This document shows, one piece after another, positions 1 through 6,680 of a stretch of 8,068 nt of DNA. The notes beneath the pieces were generated by a model. The model had not been told where the DNA came from and made no database searches. It saw only the letters and a program-made list of their open reading frames with translations. The translations under genes and the position numbers were made by a program. This DNA comes from a bacterium HR39 (GTDB taxonomy: Bacteria; Pseudomonadota; Alphaproteobacteria; Geminicoccales; Geminicoccaceae): assembly GCA_002898955.1 (NCBI GenBank), contig BEIP01000038.1:1-8068 (forward strand), read 5' to 3'. Position 1 is the first letter of the stretch, and each line of letters starts with the position of its first letter.

Positions 1-1797
1 GGCTTCGGCCTGCTGGCCGGGCGGCTGTGGCAGCTGCAGGTCCGCGAGGGCGAACGCTACGCCCGCCTCGCCGAGGACAACCGCGTCAACACGCGCTTCG
101 TGGCCCCGCCGCGCGGGCGCATCTACGACCGCCGCGGCCGGCCCCTCGCCGTCAACGTCCCCACCTACCGGGTCTATCTGGTGCGCGAGCAGGCGCCCGA
201 TCCCCGGCGGACGCTGGAGCGCCTCGCCCGCCTGATCACCCTGCCCGAGCACCGCGTCGCCGAGGTGGAACGGCAGGCGCGCGCCCGCCGCCCCTTCGTG
301 CCGGTGCCGGTGCGCGACGACCTCTCCTGGGAGGAGCTCGCGCGGGTGGCGGTGCACCTGCCGGAGCTTCCGGGCATCGTGCTGGATTCGGGCCTGCTGC
401 GCGACTATCCCCACGGGCCCGTGCTCGCCCACATCCTCGGCTATGTGGGCGCGCCCACCGTCGAGGACCTGCAGCGCGATCCGGATCCGCTGCTCCAGCT
501 TCCCGACGTGCGCATCGGCCGCGCCGGCATCGAGGCCACCTACGATCGCCGGCTGCGCGGACGCGCCGGCCGCCTCGAGGTGGAGGTCAACGCCGTCGGC
601 CGGGAAATCCGCGAGCTCGGCGGCGAGGAGGGGCGGCCCGGCGAGGATCTCGAACTCTCCGTCGACCTCGAGCTGCAGCGCTACTGCTTCGACCGCATCG
701 CCGGCGAGCGCTCCGCCGCCGCGGTGGTGCTGGACGTGGTCAGCGGTGCGGTGCTGGCGGCCGCCTCGGTCCCGGCCTTCGATCCGCGCCTGTTCACCCT
801 CGGCCTCGACGCGGAGACCTGGCGGCGGCTGGCGCGCGATCCGCTCCATCCGCTCGTCGACAAGTGCATCCGCGGTCAGTATCCGCCCGGCTCCACCTTC
901 AAGATGATCACCGCCCTGGCCGGCCTCGCCGCCGGCGCCATCGGCGCCCACACCGAGTTCTTCTGTCCCGGCCATCTCGAACTCGGCAACAACCGCTTCC
1001 ACTGCTGGAAGTCGGGCGGGCACGGCCGCATCGGCCTCGTGCAGGCCATCGCCCAGTCGTGCGACGTCTACTTCTACGAGGTGGCCCGCCGGGTGGGCAT
1101 CGACGCCATCGCCGCCATGGCCCGCCGCTTCGGTCTGGGCGAGCCGCTCGGCGTCGATCTCCCGGGCGAACGCCCCGGTCTCGTGCCGACCCGCGAGTGG
1201 AAGCAGCGGCGCTTCGGCCGGCCCTGGCAGAAGGGCGAGACGGTGATCGCGGGGATCGGCCAGGGCTTCGTGCTCGCCACGCCGCTGCAGCTCGCGGTGA
1301 TGACGGCGCGGCTGTGCAACGGCGGGCGGGCGGTGCGGCCGTGGTTCGTGCGCGACCGCCATCCCGAAGCGGCCGATCCCGGCGGATCGGCCTGGCCGTC
1401 CCTCGACATCCCCCGCTCCCACCTCGAGGTGGTGCTGCGCGGCATGGAGGAGGTGGTGAACGGCCCACAGGGGACCGCCCGCTCGGCCCGCCTGCCGGGT
1501 CCGGTACGCCTTGCCGGCAAGACGGGGACCAGCCAGGTGCGCCGCATCACCCGCAAGGAGCGCCTCGCCGGTCTCACGACCGAGGACCTCCCGTGGGAGG
1601 AGCGGGACCACGCGCTGTTCGTCTGCTACGCGCCGGCCGATGCCCCGCGCTACGCCGTGGCGGTGGTGGTGGAACACGGTGGCAGCGGCGGCAGGGTGGC
1701 GGCCCCGATCGCCCGCGACATCGTGCAGCGCACCCTCGAACTCGATCCCGCCGGCAGCGGCGCCCTCGCCCGGGCGGGTCTGCGGGAGGCGGGCTGA
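1..1797 (+). CDS. mrdA: Penicillin-binding protein 2 (peptidoglycan DD-transpeptidase), 5' partial
   Basis: Class B penicillin-binding protein that cross-links peptidoglycan during cell elongation, anchored in the inner membrane with its catalytic domain in the periplasm. The window opens inside the gene: 598 codons are present, and the start codon with most of the membrane anchor is missing. Early residues 'GRLWQLQV' follow the anchor, and 'RGRIYDRRGRPLAVN' (codons about 38-52) is the usual start of the dimerisation domain. The transpeptidase motifs are complete: SxxK as STFK at codons 298-301 (base 892), SxD as SCD at 353-355 (base 1057), and KTGT from codon 507 (base 1519). A Cys/His-rich loop with 'FHCWKSGGHG' lies between the first two motifs, as in many PBP2 proteins. 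The stop TGA shares its final A with the rodA start ATG, so the two genes are translationally coupled. mreBCD would be expected just upstream, outside the window. The family call is secure; activity is inferred from intact motifs. Confidence 0.97.
   Translation, partial: GFGLLAGRLWQLQVREGERYARLAEDNRVNTRFVAPPRGRIYDRRGRPLAVNVPTYRVYLVREQAPDPRRTLERLARLITLPEHRVAEVERQARARRPFVPVPVRDDLSWEELARVAVHLPELPGIVLDSGLLRDYPHGPVLAHILGYVGAPTVEDLQRDPDPLLQLPDVRIGRAGIEATYDRRLRGRAGRLEVEVNAVGREIRELGGEEGRPGEDLELSVDLELQRYCFDRIAGERSAAAVVLDVVSGAVLAAASVPAFDPRLFTLGLDAETWRRLARDPLHPLVDKCIRGQYPPGSTFKMITALAGLAAGAIGAHTEFFCPGHLELGNNRFHCWKSGGHGRIGLVQAIAQSCDVYFYEVARRVGIDAIAAMARRFGLGEPLGVDLPGERPGLVPTREWKQRRFGRPWQKGETVIAGIGQGFVLATPLQLAVMTARLCNGGRAVRPWFVRDRHPEAADPGGSAWPSLDIPRSHLEVVLRGMEEVVNGPQGTARSARLPGPVRLAGKTGTSQVRRITRKERLAGLTTEDLPWEERDHALFVCYAPADAPRYAVAVVVEHGGSGGRVAAPIARDIVQRTLELDPAGSGALARAGLREAG
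1784..1789 (+). promoter_or_regulatory. Shine-Dalgarno sequence of rodA inside mrdA
   Basis: GGGAGG lies seven bases before the ATG at 1797, within the last codons of mrdA. It fixes the rodA start and, with the ATGA overlap, supports coupled translation of the two elongasome subunits. Confidence 0.75.
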
Positions 1798-2945
1798 TGG
1801 CCGGCGGTTTCGCGGCCCGTCAGTGGCCCACCCTCGCCGAGCGGATCGGCGCCCTCAACTGGGCGCTGCTCGCGCTGGTGCTGGTGCTGGGGCTTGTGGG
1901 CTATCTCGTCCTCTATTCGGCCGCGGGCGGCGCCCACGGGCCCTGGGCCTGGCGGCACGCGGCGCGCTTCGTCCTCGCCTTCCTCGTGATGCTGGCGGTG
2001 GCGCTCGTGGACATCCGCCTCGTCTACCGCCTCGCCTATCCGGCCTATGCCGCCTGCCTCACGGCGCTGATGGCGGTGGACGCCATCGGTGCCTTCGCCA
2101 AGGGTGCGCAGCGCTGGCTCGACCTCGGCATCGTCCGGCTGCAGCCCTCGGAGCTCGCCAAGCTGGCGCTGGTGCTGGCGCTCGCCCGCTTCTACCACGG
2201 ACTGCGGCCGGAGGAGGTGCGCGACGTGCGCCATCTCGCCGTGCCGCTCGGCATGATCGCCCTCCCCTTCCTGCTGGTGGTGGCCCAGCCCGATCTCGGC
2301 ACGGCGCTGCTGCTGGCCGCGGCGGGTGCGGCGGTGGTGTTCCTGGCCGGCGCGCCGCTGTGGGTCTTCGTGCTCGGGGCGGGTGGGCTCGCGGCCGCGG
2401 CGCCGGTGGTGTGGTCGCAGCTCCTGCCCTACCAGCGCCAGCGCCTGCTCACCTTCCTCGATCCCGAGCGCGATCCGCTCGGTACCGGCTATCACGTCAT
2501 CCAGTCCAAGATCGCCCTCGGTGCGGGCGGGTTCACCGGACGCGGCTTTCTGGCCGGCACCCAGGCCCAGCTCGACTTCCTGCCCGAGAAGCACACCGAC
2601 TTCGCCTTCGCCGTGCTCGCCGAGGAGACGGGCTTCGTCGGTGCCCTCGTGCTGCTCGCCATCTATCTGGCGCTGGTCGGGGTGGCGCTGGCGGTGGCGG
2701 TGCGCGCGGGCAGCACCTTCGGGCGGCTGGTGGCGGCGGGGATCGCGGTCGACCTGTTCCTCTACGTCTTCGTCAACGTGGGCATGGTCACGGGCCTGCT
2801 GCCGGTGGTGGGCGTGCCGCTGCCCTTCGTCTCCTACGGCGGCACCGCCATGTTCGCGGCCATGCTCGGGCTCGGGCTGGTGCTGGCGGTGGACGTGCAG
2901 CGCCACGTGCCGCTGCCGCGCTATCCCTCGGACGCCCCCCTGTGA
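1797..2945 (+). CDS. rodA: Peptidoglycan glycosyltransferase RodA (SEDS family)
   Basis: Polytopic inner-membrane enzyme that polymerises lipid II into glycan strands and works as a pair with PBP2 in the elongasome. The protein has 382 residues, the usual length. The ATG at 1797 is favoured over earlier in-frame positions because it overlaps the mrdA stop (ATGA) and has GGGAGG at 1784-1789, seven bases upstream. About ten hydrophobic segments can be seen, the first at about residues 23-42. Family motifs are present: 'GAQRWLDLG' (103-111), 'QPSELAKLA' (116-124), 'AQPDLGTA' (163-170), 'LPEKHTDFAFAVLAEE' (262-277) containing the expected catalytic Asp268, and the C-terminal 'GLLPVVGVPLPFVSYGGT' (333-350). 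The last 25 bases are overlapped antisense by a small gene. No stem-loop terminator is evident directly after the stop. FtsW is the alternative SEDS member, but the mrdA partner points to RodA. Confidence 0.97.
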   Translation: MAGGFAARQWPTLAERIGALNWALLALVLVLGLVGYLVLYSAAGGAHGPWAWRHAARFVLAFLVMLAVALVDIRLVYRLAYPAYAACLTALMAVDAIGAFAKGAQRWLDLGIVRLQPSELAKLALVLALARFYHGLRPEEVRDVRHLAVPLGMIALPFLLVVAQPDLGTALLLAAAGAAVVFLAGAPLWVFVLGAGGLAAAAPVVWSQLLPYQRQRLLTFLDPERDPLGTGYHVIQSKIALGAGGFTGRGFLAGTQAQLDFLPEKHTDFAFAVLAEETGFVGALVLLAIYLALVGVALAVAVRAGSTFGRLVAAGIAVDLFLYVFVNVGMVTGLLPVVGVPLPFVSYGGTAMFAAMLGLGLVLAVDVQRHVPLPRYPSDAPL

Positions 2946-3148
2946 GCTTCCGGATCCGGCACCCCGGCCTCCGGCCCGCCCGCGCGGTCCGGCGCGGCAT
3001 CCGCGCTGCGCCCGCCTTCGGCCCGCGTACGGAGCTGGGCCTTGCGGCGGCGCAGGTTCTCGCGCATGGCGGCGGCGAGCCGTTCCATCCGCCGCTGGCG
3101 TTCGGCCTCGGTCCCGGGCGAGAATCGCGGTGGCGTGCGCCTTACCAT
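2921..3148 (-). CDS. Small conserved-type basic protein, 'NLRRRKAQ' core, function unknown
   Basis: A 75-residue, strongly charged protein on the - strand. The central part, 'MERLAAAMRENLRRRKAQL' at about residues 20-38, resembles short uncharacterised proteins common in Alphaproteobacteria that share an 'RLAAALRxNLRRRKAQ' helix. This comparison is from memory of the family and not from a search. The helix is amphipathic and Arg/Lys-rich; no signal peptide or membrane segment is seen. The tail after 'RTRAEGG' is low complexity. The ATG at 3148 is preferred, with AGGGAG at 3165-3160 eleven bases before it; a GTG at 3160 would add four residues, but it sits against the purine-rich ribosome site. 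The stop lies inside rodA, giving a 25-base convergent overlap. No function can be assigned. Confidence 0.6.
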   Translation of the reverse strand: MVRRTPPRFSPGTEAERQRRMERLAAAMRENLRRRKAQLRTRAEGGRSADAAPDRAGGPEAGVPDPEAHRGASEG

Positions 3149-3233
3149 GGTCGGCGTCACTCCCTAGATCGTCCCGCGGACATCGCGTCCCCCGTGGCCA
3201 TCGATATGGCCTTCCACGGCGCGGTCGTCAGGG

Positions 3234-3309
3234 GCTGCCGTAGCTCAGTCGGTAGAGCACGTCCTTGGTAAGGACGGGGTCGGCGGTTCGAGTCCGCCCG
3301 GCAGCACCA
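3234..3309 (+). tRNA. tRNA-Thr (anticodon GGT)
   Basis: A full cloverleaf can be drawn. The acceptor GCTGCCG (3234-3240) pairs with CGGCAGC (3299-3305). The D-arm is GCTC/GAGC with AGTCGGTA. The anticodon stem CGTCC/GGACG encloses loop TTGGTAA with anticodon GGT at 3267-3269. The T-arm is GGCGG-TTCGAGT-CCGCC. Discriminator A3306 and an encoded CCA (3307-3309) follow. It reads the threonine codons ACC and ACU. The gene stands alone, with a non-coding tract after it. tRNA genes are frequent integration sites, and the remnants further downstream fit that, but no copy of its 3' end was found elsewhere in the window. Confidence 0.97.
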
Positions 3310-3317
3310 GCAATCCC

Positions 3318-3344
3318 TGGGCATTCCCCTCGATCATCGTTTTT
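3318..3344 (+). terminator. Possible weak terminator after tRNA-Thr
   Basis: A run of five T at 3340-3344, rare in this GC-rich DNA, follows the tRNA by about 30 bases. Only short stems precede it (GGG/CCC around 3319-3328, and CGA/TCG at the T-run). It could end the tRNA transcript, but the stem evidence is poor. Confidence 0.3.
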
Positions 3345-4903
3345 CCGATCCGACCTCCGGTTAACACCGGGCTGACACCGCGATGCAGAGGGCTGCGCAT
3401 CCGTGACGACGTTCCGGGCGGCAGATGATCCCTCGCGCCCGGTCGCCACGGCCGATGGCCGTCCCGCCGTCGGCGCGGGTCGAGGGGGCGATCCGCCGGT
3501 GCCGCACCCACGCCTCTTCGCGCCGCGGACCCGTGCCCGGACGATCCCCCGCCCCGGATGCCGCGCTCCCGTCGTCGGCGTCCGGGGTGCCGATCCGTCG
3601 CGCATCCCACGGGCGTCGTCCCGGACGCGCGACGGTCCCGCGGACGCTGCGCACCCATAGCCCTCGCACGGCGCCGTCGATCGTGCGACGGAGGGACCCT
3701 CACGGCTCGTCCGGACGTCGCCCGCAACGGTTCCGCGCCCGTTCCGGCCCCTCGGATCCGCACGACGTGCCGTCCCGACGCATCCCCCGATCCGGTCCTG
3801 GTGGGACGCCGCGATCGGCACTCCGGTCGCCTCCTTCGTGTGCATCGGCGATCCCCGCGGTCGTCGTCCGGTGTCTGCGCGGGATCCGGGCGCGGCGACG
3901 ACGACACGCCCCCGCGATCGCGCACAACGCCTTCCCGGAACGCCACTAGGGGACCGCGTGCGCAGGCGGTCCGCCGGCACCCGCGTCGATCGGGAAGACG
4001 GACGGCCCTCCGCTGCGCCGCTCACCGCGCTTCCACCGCGACCCCGGCCGACACGTCCGTTCCTGCCACGCGCCGCCCCGTCGGGCACGCGCATCGCCCT
4101 CTCCGATCCGGTCACCGGAGCGGATGCGGCATCGACCCTTCCGCAAATGCGACGCGCGCGCTCCGGCGCGGTGGCCGCGCTCACCGGAGTCCGCCGCGTG
4201 GTCGCGATCTGCGCGGGCACGCGTCGCGCGCCGCGTCCACCATGATCGGCCGCGGGGCGACGTCCGGGCCGGATGGGGCGGCTCCGACGACCGCGCACGT
4301 CGCCCCGAAGCGACATCCCGCCCCCACGTCCGGACCGCATCGTCCTTCGCCGGCACCCGTCCCGGGCATCCGCACGCCGACGCGGACCGCAGACGGCGGC
4401 GCGGATCCCCGTCTCGACCCGGCACCGCCGAGCGCACGCGTCGTTCCGCAACGTCCTCGTGCCGCACGGGTCCCTCCGGACGTGCCACCGGTGGCCACGA
4501 CGACGTCACGGGCGCCGCCTTCGCGATCGTCTCTTCTTCGCGTGCGCGCGCGGCGGCGACGTCCGCCACGGTCGCTCCCCTTCCCCGCATCTCCCCTCGC
4601 CCGCCGTCGTCCACCCGGCGGGAGATGGCCGTCCGTCCACCGATCCCGTGGATCGTCGACCGCCGTCCGGGCGCGTCCGTCCGCGGGCGGGTGGGTCCGC
4701 GACGCGCGTCGTCGGGAACGGACGGGCGTACGGACGTGGTCCCGATCGTCCCCTGCGCGTACGATCCGGGACGGTCCATGCGGCGCGGCGCGTGTCCCGC
4801 CGGGTCCTCCGCACGCCCGTCGACCCGTCGGGAGCGGATCACCGCCCGTCCCTGCCGCACCCCGAACGGTCGCCGCCCCGCCGATCCTCCTCCTCGTGAC
4901 GCA
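3345..4903. other. Long tract with no recognisable gene
   Basis: About 1.56 kb in which no frame on either strand gives a recognisable protein. Open frames are long on both strands because stop codons are rare at this GC level. Their translations are Arg/Pro/Ala/Ser-rich, lack hydrophobic patterning, and lack known motifs. The tetramer GATC is dense: counting by eye gives 25 copies from 3310 to 5040 (about 14 per kb) against about 22 in the 2.9 kb of mrdA-rodA. Small perfect palindromes occur, such as CGTCCGGACG at 3708-3717 and ACGGCC-GAT-GGCCGT near 3448. No tandem array, CRISPR repeat, tRNA or insertion-sequence end was seen. It may be decayed coding DNA or an unusual spacer. Confidence 0.6.
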
Positions 4904-4952
4904 ACGCGGCCGCGTGGCCGTCGCAACGGCCGCAGGCTGCGCGGTGCGCAGC
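4904..4952. repeat. Three back-to-back short hairpins
   Basis: Three adjoining dyads fill 49 bases. ACGCGGCCGCGT at 4904-4915 is a perfect 12-base palindrome. GGCCGT-CGCA-ACGGCC at 4916-4931 is a perfect 6-base stem with a four-base loop. GCTGCGC-GGT-GCGCAGC at 4936-4952 is a perfect 7-base stem with a three-base loop. They lie beyond the 3' end of the amidase fragment on its strand, past the 15-base hairpin at 5043-5073. Some self-complementarity is expected at this GC content, so function is uncertain. Confidence 0.5.
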
Positions 4953-5042
4953 GAGAGACCTGCCATCCTCCGGGGACGCGCGGCGGAGCCGACGGCGGCA
5001 TCGGCCCCCCGCCGTACCGTCCGCCTTCGGACGTACCGGCTT

Positions 5043-5073
5043 CGCGCACGCGCCGCCGGGCGGCGCGTGCGCG
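5043..5073 (-). terminator. Strong GC hairpin after the amidase stop (terminator-like, no U-tract)
   Basis: CGCGCACGCGCCGCC (5043-5057) is the exact reverse complement of GGCGGCGCGTGCGCG (5059-5073), with one base between; in RNA this folds as about 13 pairs with a five-base loop. It lies 17 bases past the amidase stop on the - strand, the usual place for an intrinsic terminator. No T-run follows on either strand, which is common for hairpin terminators in very GC-rich genomes. The match to the gene end suggests the 3' flank of the amidase is original. Confidence 0.65.
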
Positions 5074-5090
5074 CTACCCGAGGCGGAGGC

Positions 5091-5522
5091 TCACAGCCGC
5101 TTCCAGTCGCCCGCCACCCGCTCAAAGGCGTCGGCGGCACGCAGCACCGTCGCCTCGTCCCAGGAGCGGCCCACCAGCATCATGCCCACCGGCAGACCGT
5201 CGGCCATGCCGCAGGGCACGTTCATCGCCGGATGGCCGCTCGCGTCGAACGGCGCCGTGTTGCCCACCATGTCGAGCGCCCGTGCCACATATTCGGCGAT
5301 CGGCGCGTCGGAGGCCGGTATCGGCGTGGCCCGGAAGGGAATGGTCGGCATCAGCAGCAGGCCATAGCGCTCCAGCACCTCGTCGTAGGCCCGGCGCAGC
5401 GCCCGCCGCAGGTTCTGCGCCTTGGCGTAGTAGCGGCCGTGGTAGTACCGCCGCGCGTATTCGCCGAAGAACAGCACCAGTTCGTCCACGTGCCTCCGCA
5501 CGGTGTCTCGCCCGTCCTCGCC
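5091..5522 (-). pseudogene. Amidase signature enzyme, C-terminal fragment (5' end lost)
   Basis: The - strand frame ends at TGA (5093-5091) and carries a clear C-terminal part of an amidase-signature hydrolase, a family that cleaves carboxylic amides to acid and ammonia. Visible blocks are 'YYHGRYYAKAQNLRRALR', 'YDEVLERYGLLLMPTIPF', 'NTAPFDASGHPAMNVPCG' and 'DGLPVGMMLVGRSWDEATVLRAADAFE', the last two typical of this family. Only about 143 codons remain before an in-frame TGA at 5523-5525. Intact family members have about 450-520 residues, and the missing N-terminal part holds the Ser-cisSer-Lys triad and the glycine/serine-rich signature, so this fragment cannot be active. A GTG at 5501 could start a 136-residue product, but that would be an orphan tail. 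No continuation was recognised upstream in other frames, which suggests a deletion or insertion break and not a single frameshift. Substrate cannot be told. Confidence 0.85.
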
Positions 5523-5613
5523 TCACCGATCCCCGGCCATTTCCGGATCCCGACCCCCGGCGGCGTGGTCGGAGCTGCCGCTGGAGGAGGCCATCCCCCT
5601 GGTGTGTGTCTTC

Positions 5614-5816
5614 ATGCGCTCCCGCCGGGCGAGCGGGCGGCTGCCCGAGCGCGGCTTCGTGTGGTACCCGCGCTGCGGCACGGTCTCGCGTTCGACGGTG
5701 AGGGCCGCTGTGTGGACGTCACCTGCCGACCGGCAATGGTGCGCTACGGGATCTGCGTGGGCGGTCGGCGGCTGCCCCTCGCCTTCGGACCTCCCGCAGT
5801 TCCACCCGACGCGTGA
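5614..5816 (+). pseudogene. Possible frameshifted remnant of a short accessory protein
   Basis: Two overlapping + frames contain protein-like segments that would join if a frameshift near 5675-5685 were repaired: 'RLPERGFVWYPRCG' in one, then 'HGLAFDGEGRCVDVTC' and 'RPAMVRYGICVGG' in the other, which ends at TGA 5814-5816. The pattern 'xxDGEGRxVDVT...YGI' recalls small uncharacterised phage- or island-associated proteins with an 'HAWxxDxDGRVVDxTW...YxGI' block. This is recollection, not a search. Composition is more protein-like than the surrounding frames, but the evidence is thin and it may be chance. Confidence 0.25.
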
Positions 5817-6361
5817 GCGCAACGACTCGTATCGCATCGACGCGCTCGGGCGGGCCGCAGCGGGCGCCCGCGTGTTGGGTCTCGCGTGCTGGATGGTGGG
5901 TGGTCTGCGCGGCTGTCCGTGCATGTGCCATGTGCGGGTCGGTCCGCGGGACGTCCGTTGCCGGCCGCGCTTCGACTCCGCATCCGGCCGGTAGAAGCGC
6001 TCGCGCTCCAGCTTCGGGAGACGTGCGCGCGCGGGCGGATCCCGCAGCGACGGGTCGTCCCGAGGTCCCATTTGCACGACGGCTCGACCGTCCACTTCGC
6101 TGACGTCCTGCAGCGGATGCCCTGGGCTGCAGGACGCTCGCACCCGCAGACCGATCCGTCCGTGGTGCGATACGACGTCGCGGGACTCGGCCGACCGGTC
6201 AGGGCTCGGCGGGCGGAAGAGCACGGGAGTTGCGCTATCGCCGGAGCGTCCGGTGGACGACGCCTGCGAGGAAGGTACTGCCGCGCGACCGGGTCCGCTC
6301 CGCCGAGCGCCGCGTGCCTCCGTCCAAGGTGTCGGCACGCGTCGCAGTGGTGGCCCGCAGA
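5817..6361. other. Tract without a recognisable gene
   Basis: About 550 bases without a convincing coding frame on either strand. The - strand frame across 5980-6180 gives a moderately protein-like stretch ('ARLPKLERERFYRPDAESK') but no family was recognised. It contains a tandem 7-mer CATGTGC x2 near 5922-5935 and the long inverted repeat at 6104-6136. The tract lies between the possible remnant at 5614-5816 and the regulatory region of the helix-turn-helix gene. Confidence 0.5.
6104..6136. repeat. Perfect 11-base inverted repeat (stem-loop)
   Basis: CGTCCTGCAGC (6104-6114) and GCTGCAGGACG (6126-6136) are exact reverse complements around an 11-base loop. It would make a stable hairpin on either strand. 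It has no T-tract and no clear adjoining gene end, so terminator, recombination site or chance are all open. Confidence 0.6.
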
Positions 6362-6381
6362 TGTCTTTTACGACCGCAGAC

Positions 6382-6442
6382 CGTGTACATAGTGCAGAAA
6401 CGAAAACTTCCGGAAGACGGCCCACTGTGCACATCGTGCACA
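6382..6442 (+). promoter_or_regulatory. Two related operator-like palindromes before the HTH gene
   Basis: TGTGCAC-ATC-GTGCACA at 6426-6442 is a perfect 7-base inverted repeat that covers the proposed GTG start of the downstream gene. A related 17-base element at 6382-6398 (CGTGTACATAGTGCAGA) matches it at 13 of 17 positions, with centres 44 bases apart, close to four helical turns. Between them is a perfect 10-base palindrome, CTTCCGGAAG (6407-6416), whose GGAAG half may also serve as a weak ribosome site. Two similar sites in front of a DNA-binding protein gene suggest autoregulation. No clear -35/-10 pair is visible; TACATA at 6386-6391 is a weak -10 candidate inside the first site. Confidence 0.55.
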
Positions 6443-6672
6443 CGGCCCATATCTGGTCGAAGCGCTGTGGAAGGCTGCGCGAAGCGGCCCGGTTTCGGCG
6501 GCTCTCGAAGGCGACTCTCGACCGCTGGCGGCTCGAGGGTCAGGGGCCCTGCTACGTCAGGCTGGGGGCGCGCGTCTTCCAACCATGCGGGGAACCGGAA
6601 CGCTTCGTGCGGGCCCGGCGCGTGCGGACCGCGGCGTACCCGCCACGCTCCGGCGACGACGACCGCGCGTGA
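6427..6672 (+). CDS. AlpA/excisionase-like helix-turn-helix protein (divergent, possibly decayed)
   Basis: An 81-residue reading frame with the hallmark of the MerR-type, AlpA/excisionase (HTH_17) group: 'LREAARFRRLSKATLDRWR' at about residues 17-35, then 'EGQGPCYVRLGARVF' (37-51) forming the wing, and 'PERFVRARRV' (57-66) where the last helix lies. Such proteins bind DNA and regulate or direct excision of phages and integrative elements. Against the pattern I recall, the wing end 'QPCGEP' replaces the usual 'Y+xxDL', and a Pro sits where the helix should begin, so the fold may be damaged. GTG 6427 is chosen because GGAAG lies ten bases upstream; GTG 6436 is also possible, and both lie inside the palindrome at 6426-6442. 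The second regulator-like gene begins eight bases after the stop in the same direction, as in an operon. Family call moderate; function inferred. Confidence 0.6.
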   Translation: MHIVHTAHIWSKRCGRLREAARFRRLSKATLDRWRLEGQGPCYVRLGARVFQPCGEPERFVRARRVRTAAYPPRSGDDDRA

Positions 6673-6680
6673 GGGGGCTC

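Noticed and set aside
27..1796. The in-frame upstream extension of rodA giving a 972-residue protein
   Set aside because: The part before 1797 is an Arg/Pro/Ala-rich shadow of mrdA; the ATGA overlap and GGGAGG fix the rodA start.
3228..3330. - strand frames over the tRNA giving '..AGRTRTADPVLTKDVLYRLSYGSP' and 'LVLPGGLEPPTPSLPRTCSTD'
   Set aside because: These are the well-known spurious translations of tRNA genes; the cloverleaf of tRNA-Thr explains the sequence.
3558..5816. A 752-codon + strand open frame and several 300-400-codon - strand frames in the same tract
   Set aside because: They are low-complexity Arg/Pro-rich translations without motifs; long open frames are expected by chance at this GC content. 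The + frame also runs antisense through the real amidase tail.
5523..6443. 306-codon - strand open frame upstream of the amidase tail
   Set aside because: It does not continue the amidase similarity and shows no motif; it also covers the palindromic control region of the + strand HTH gene.
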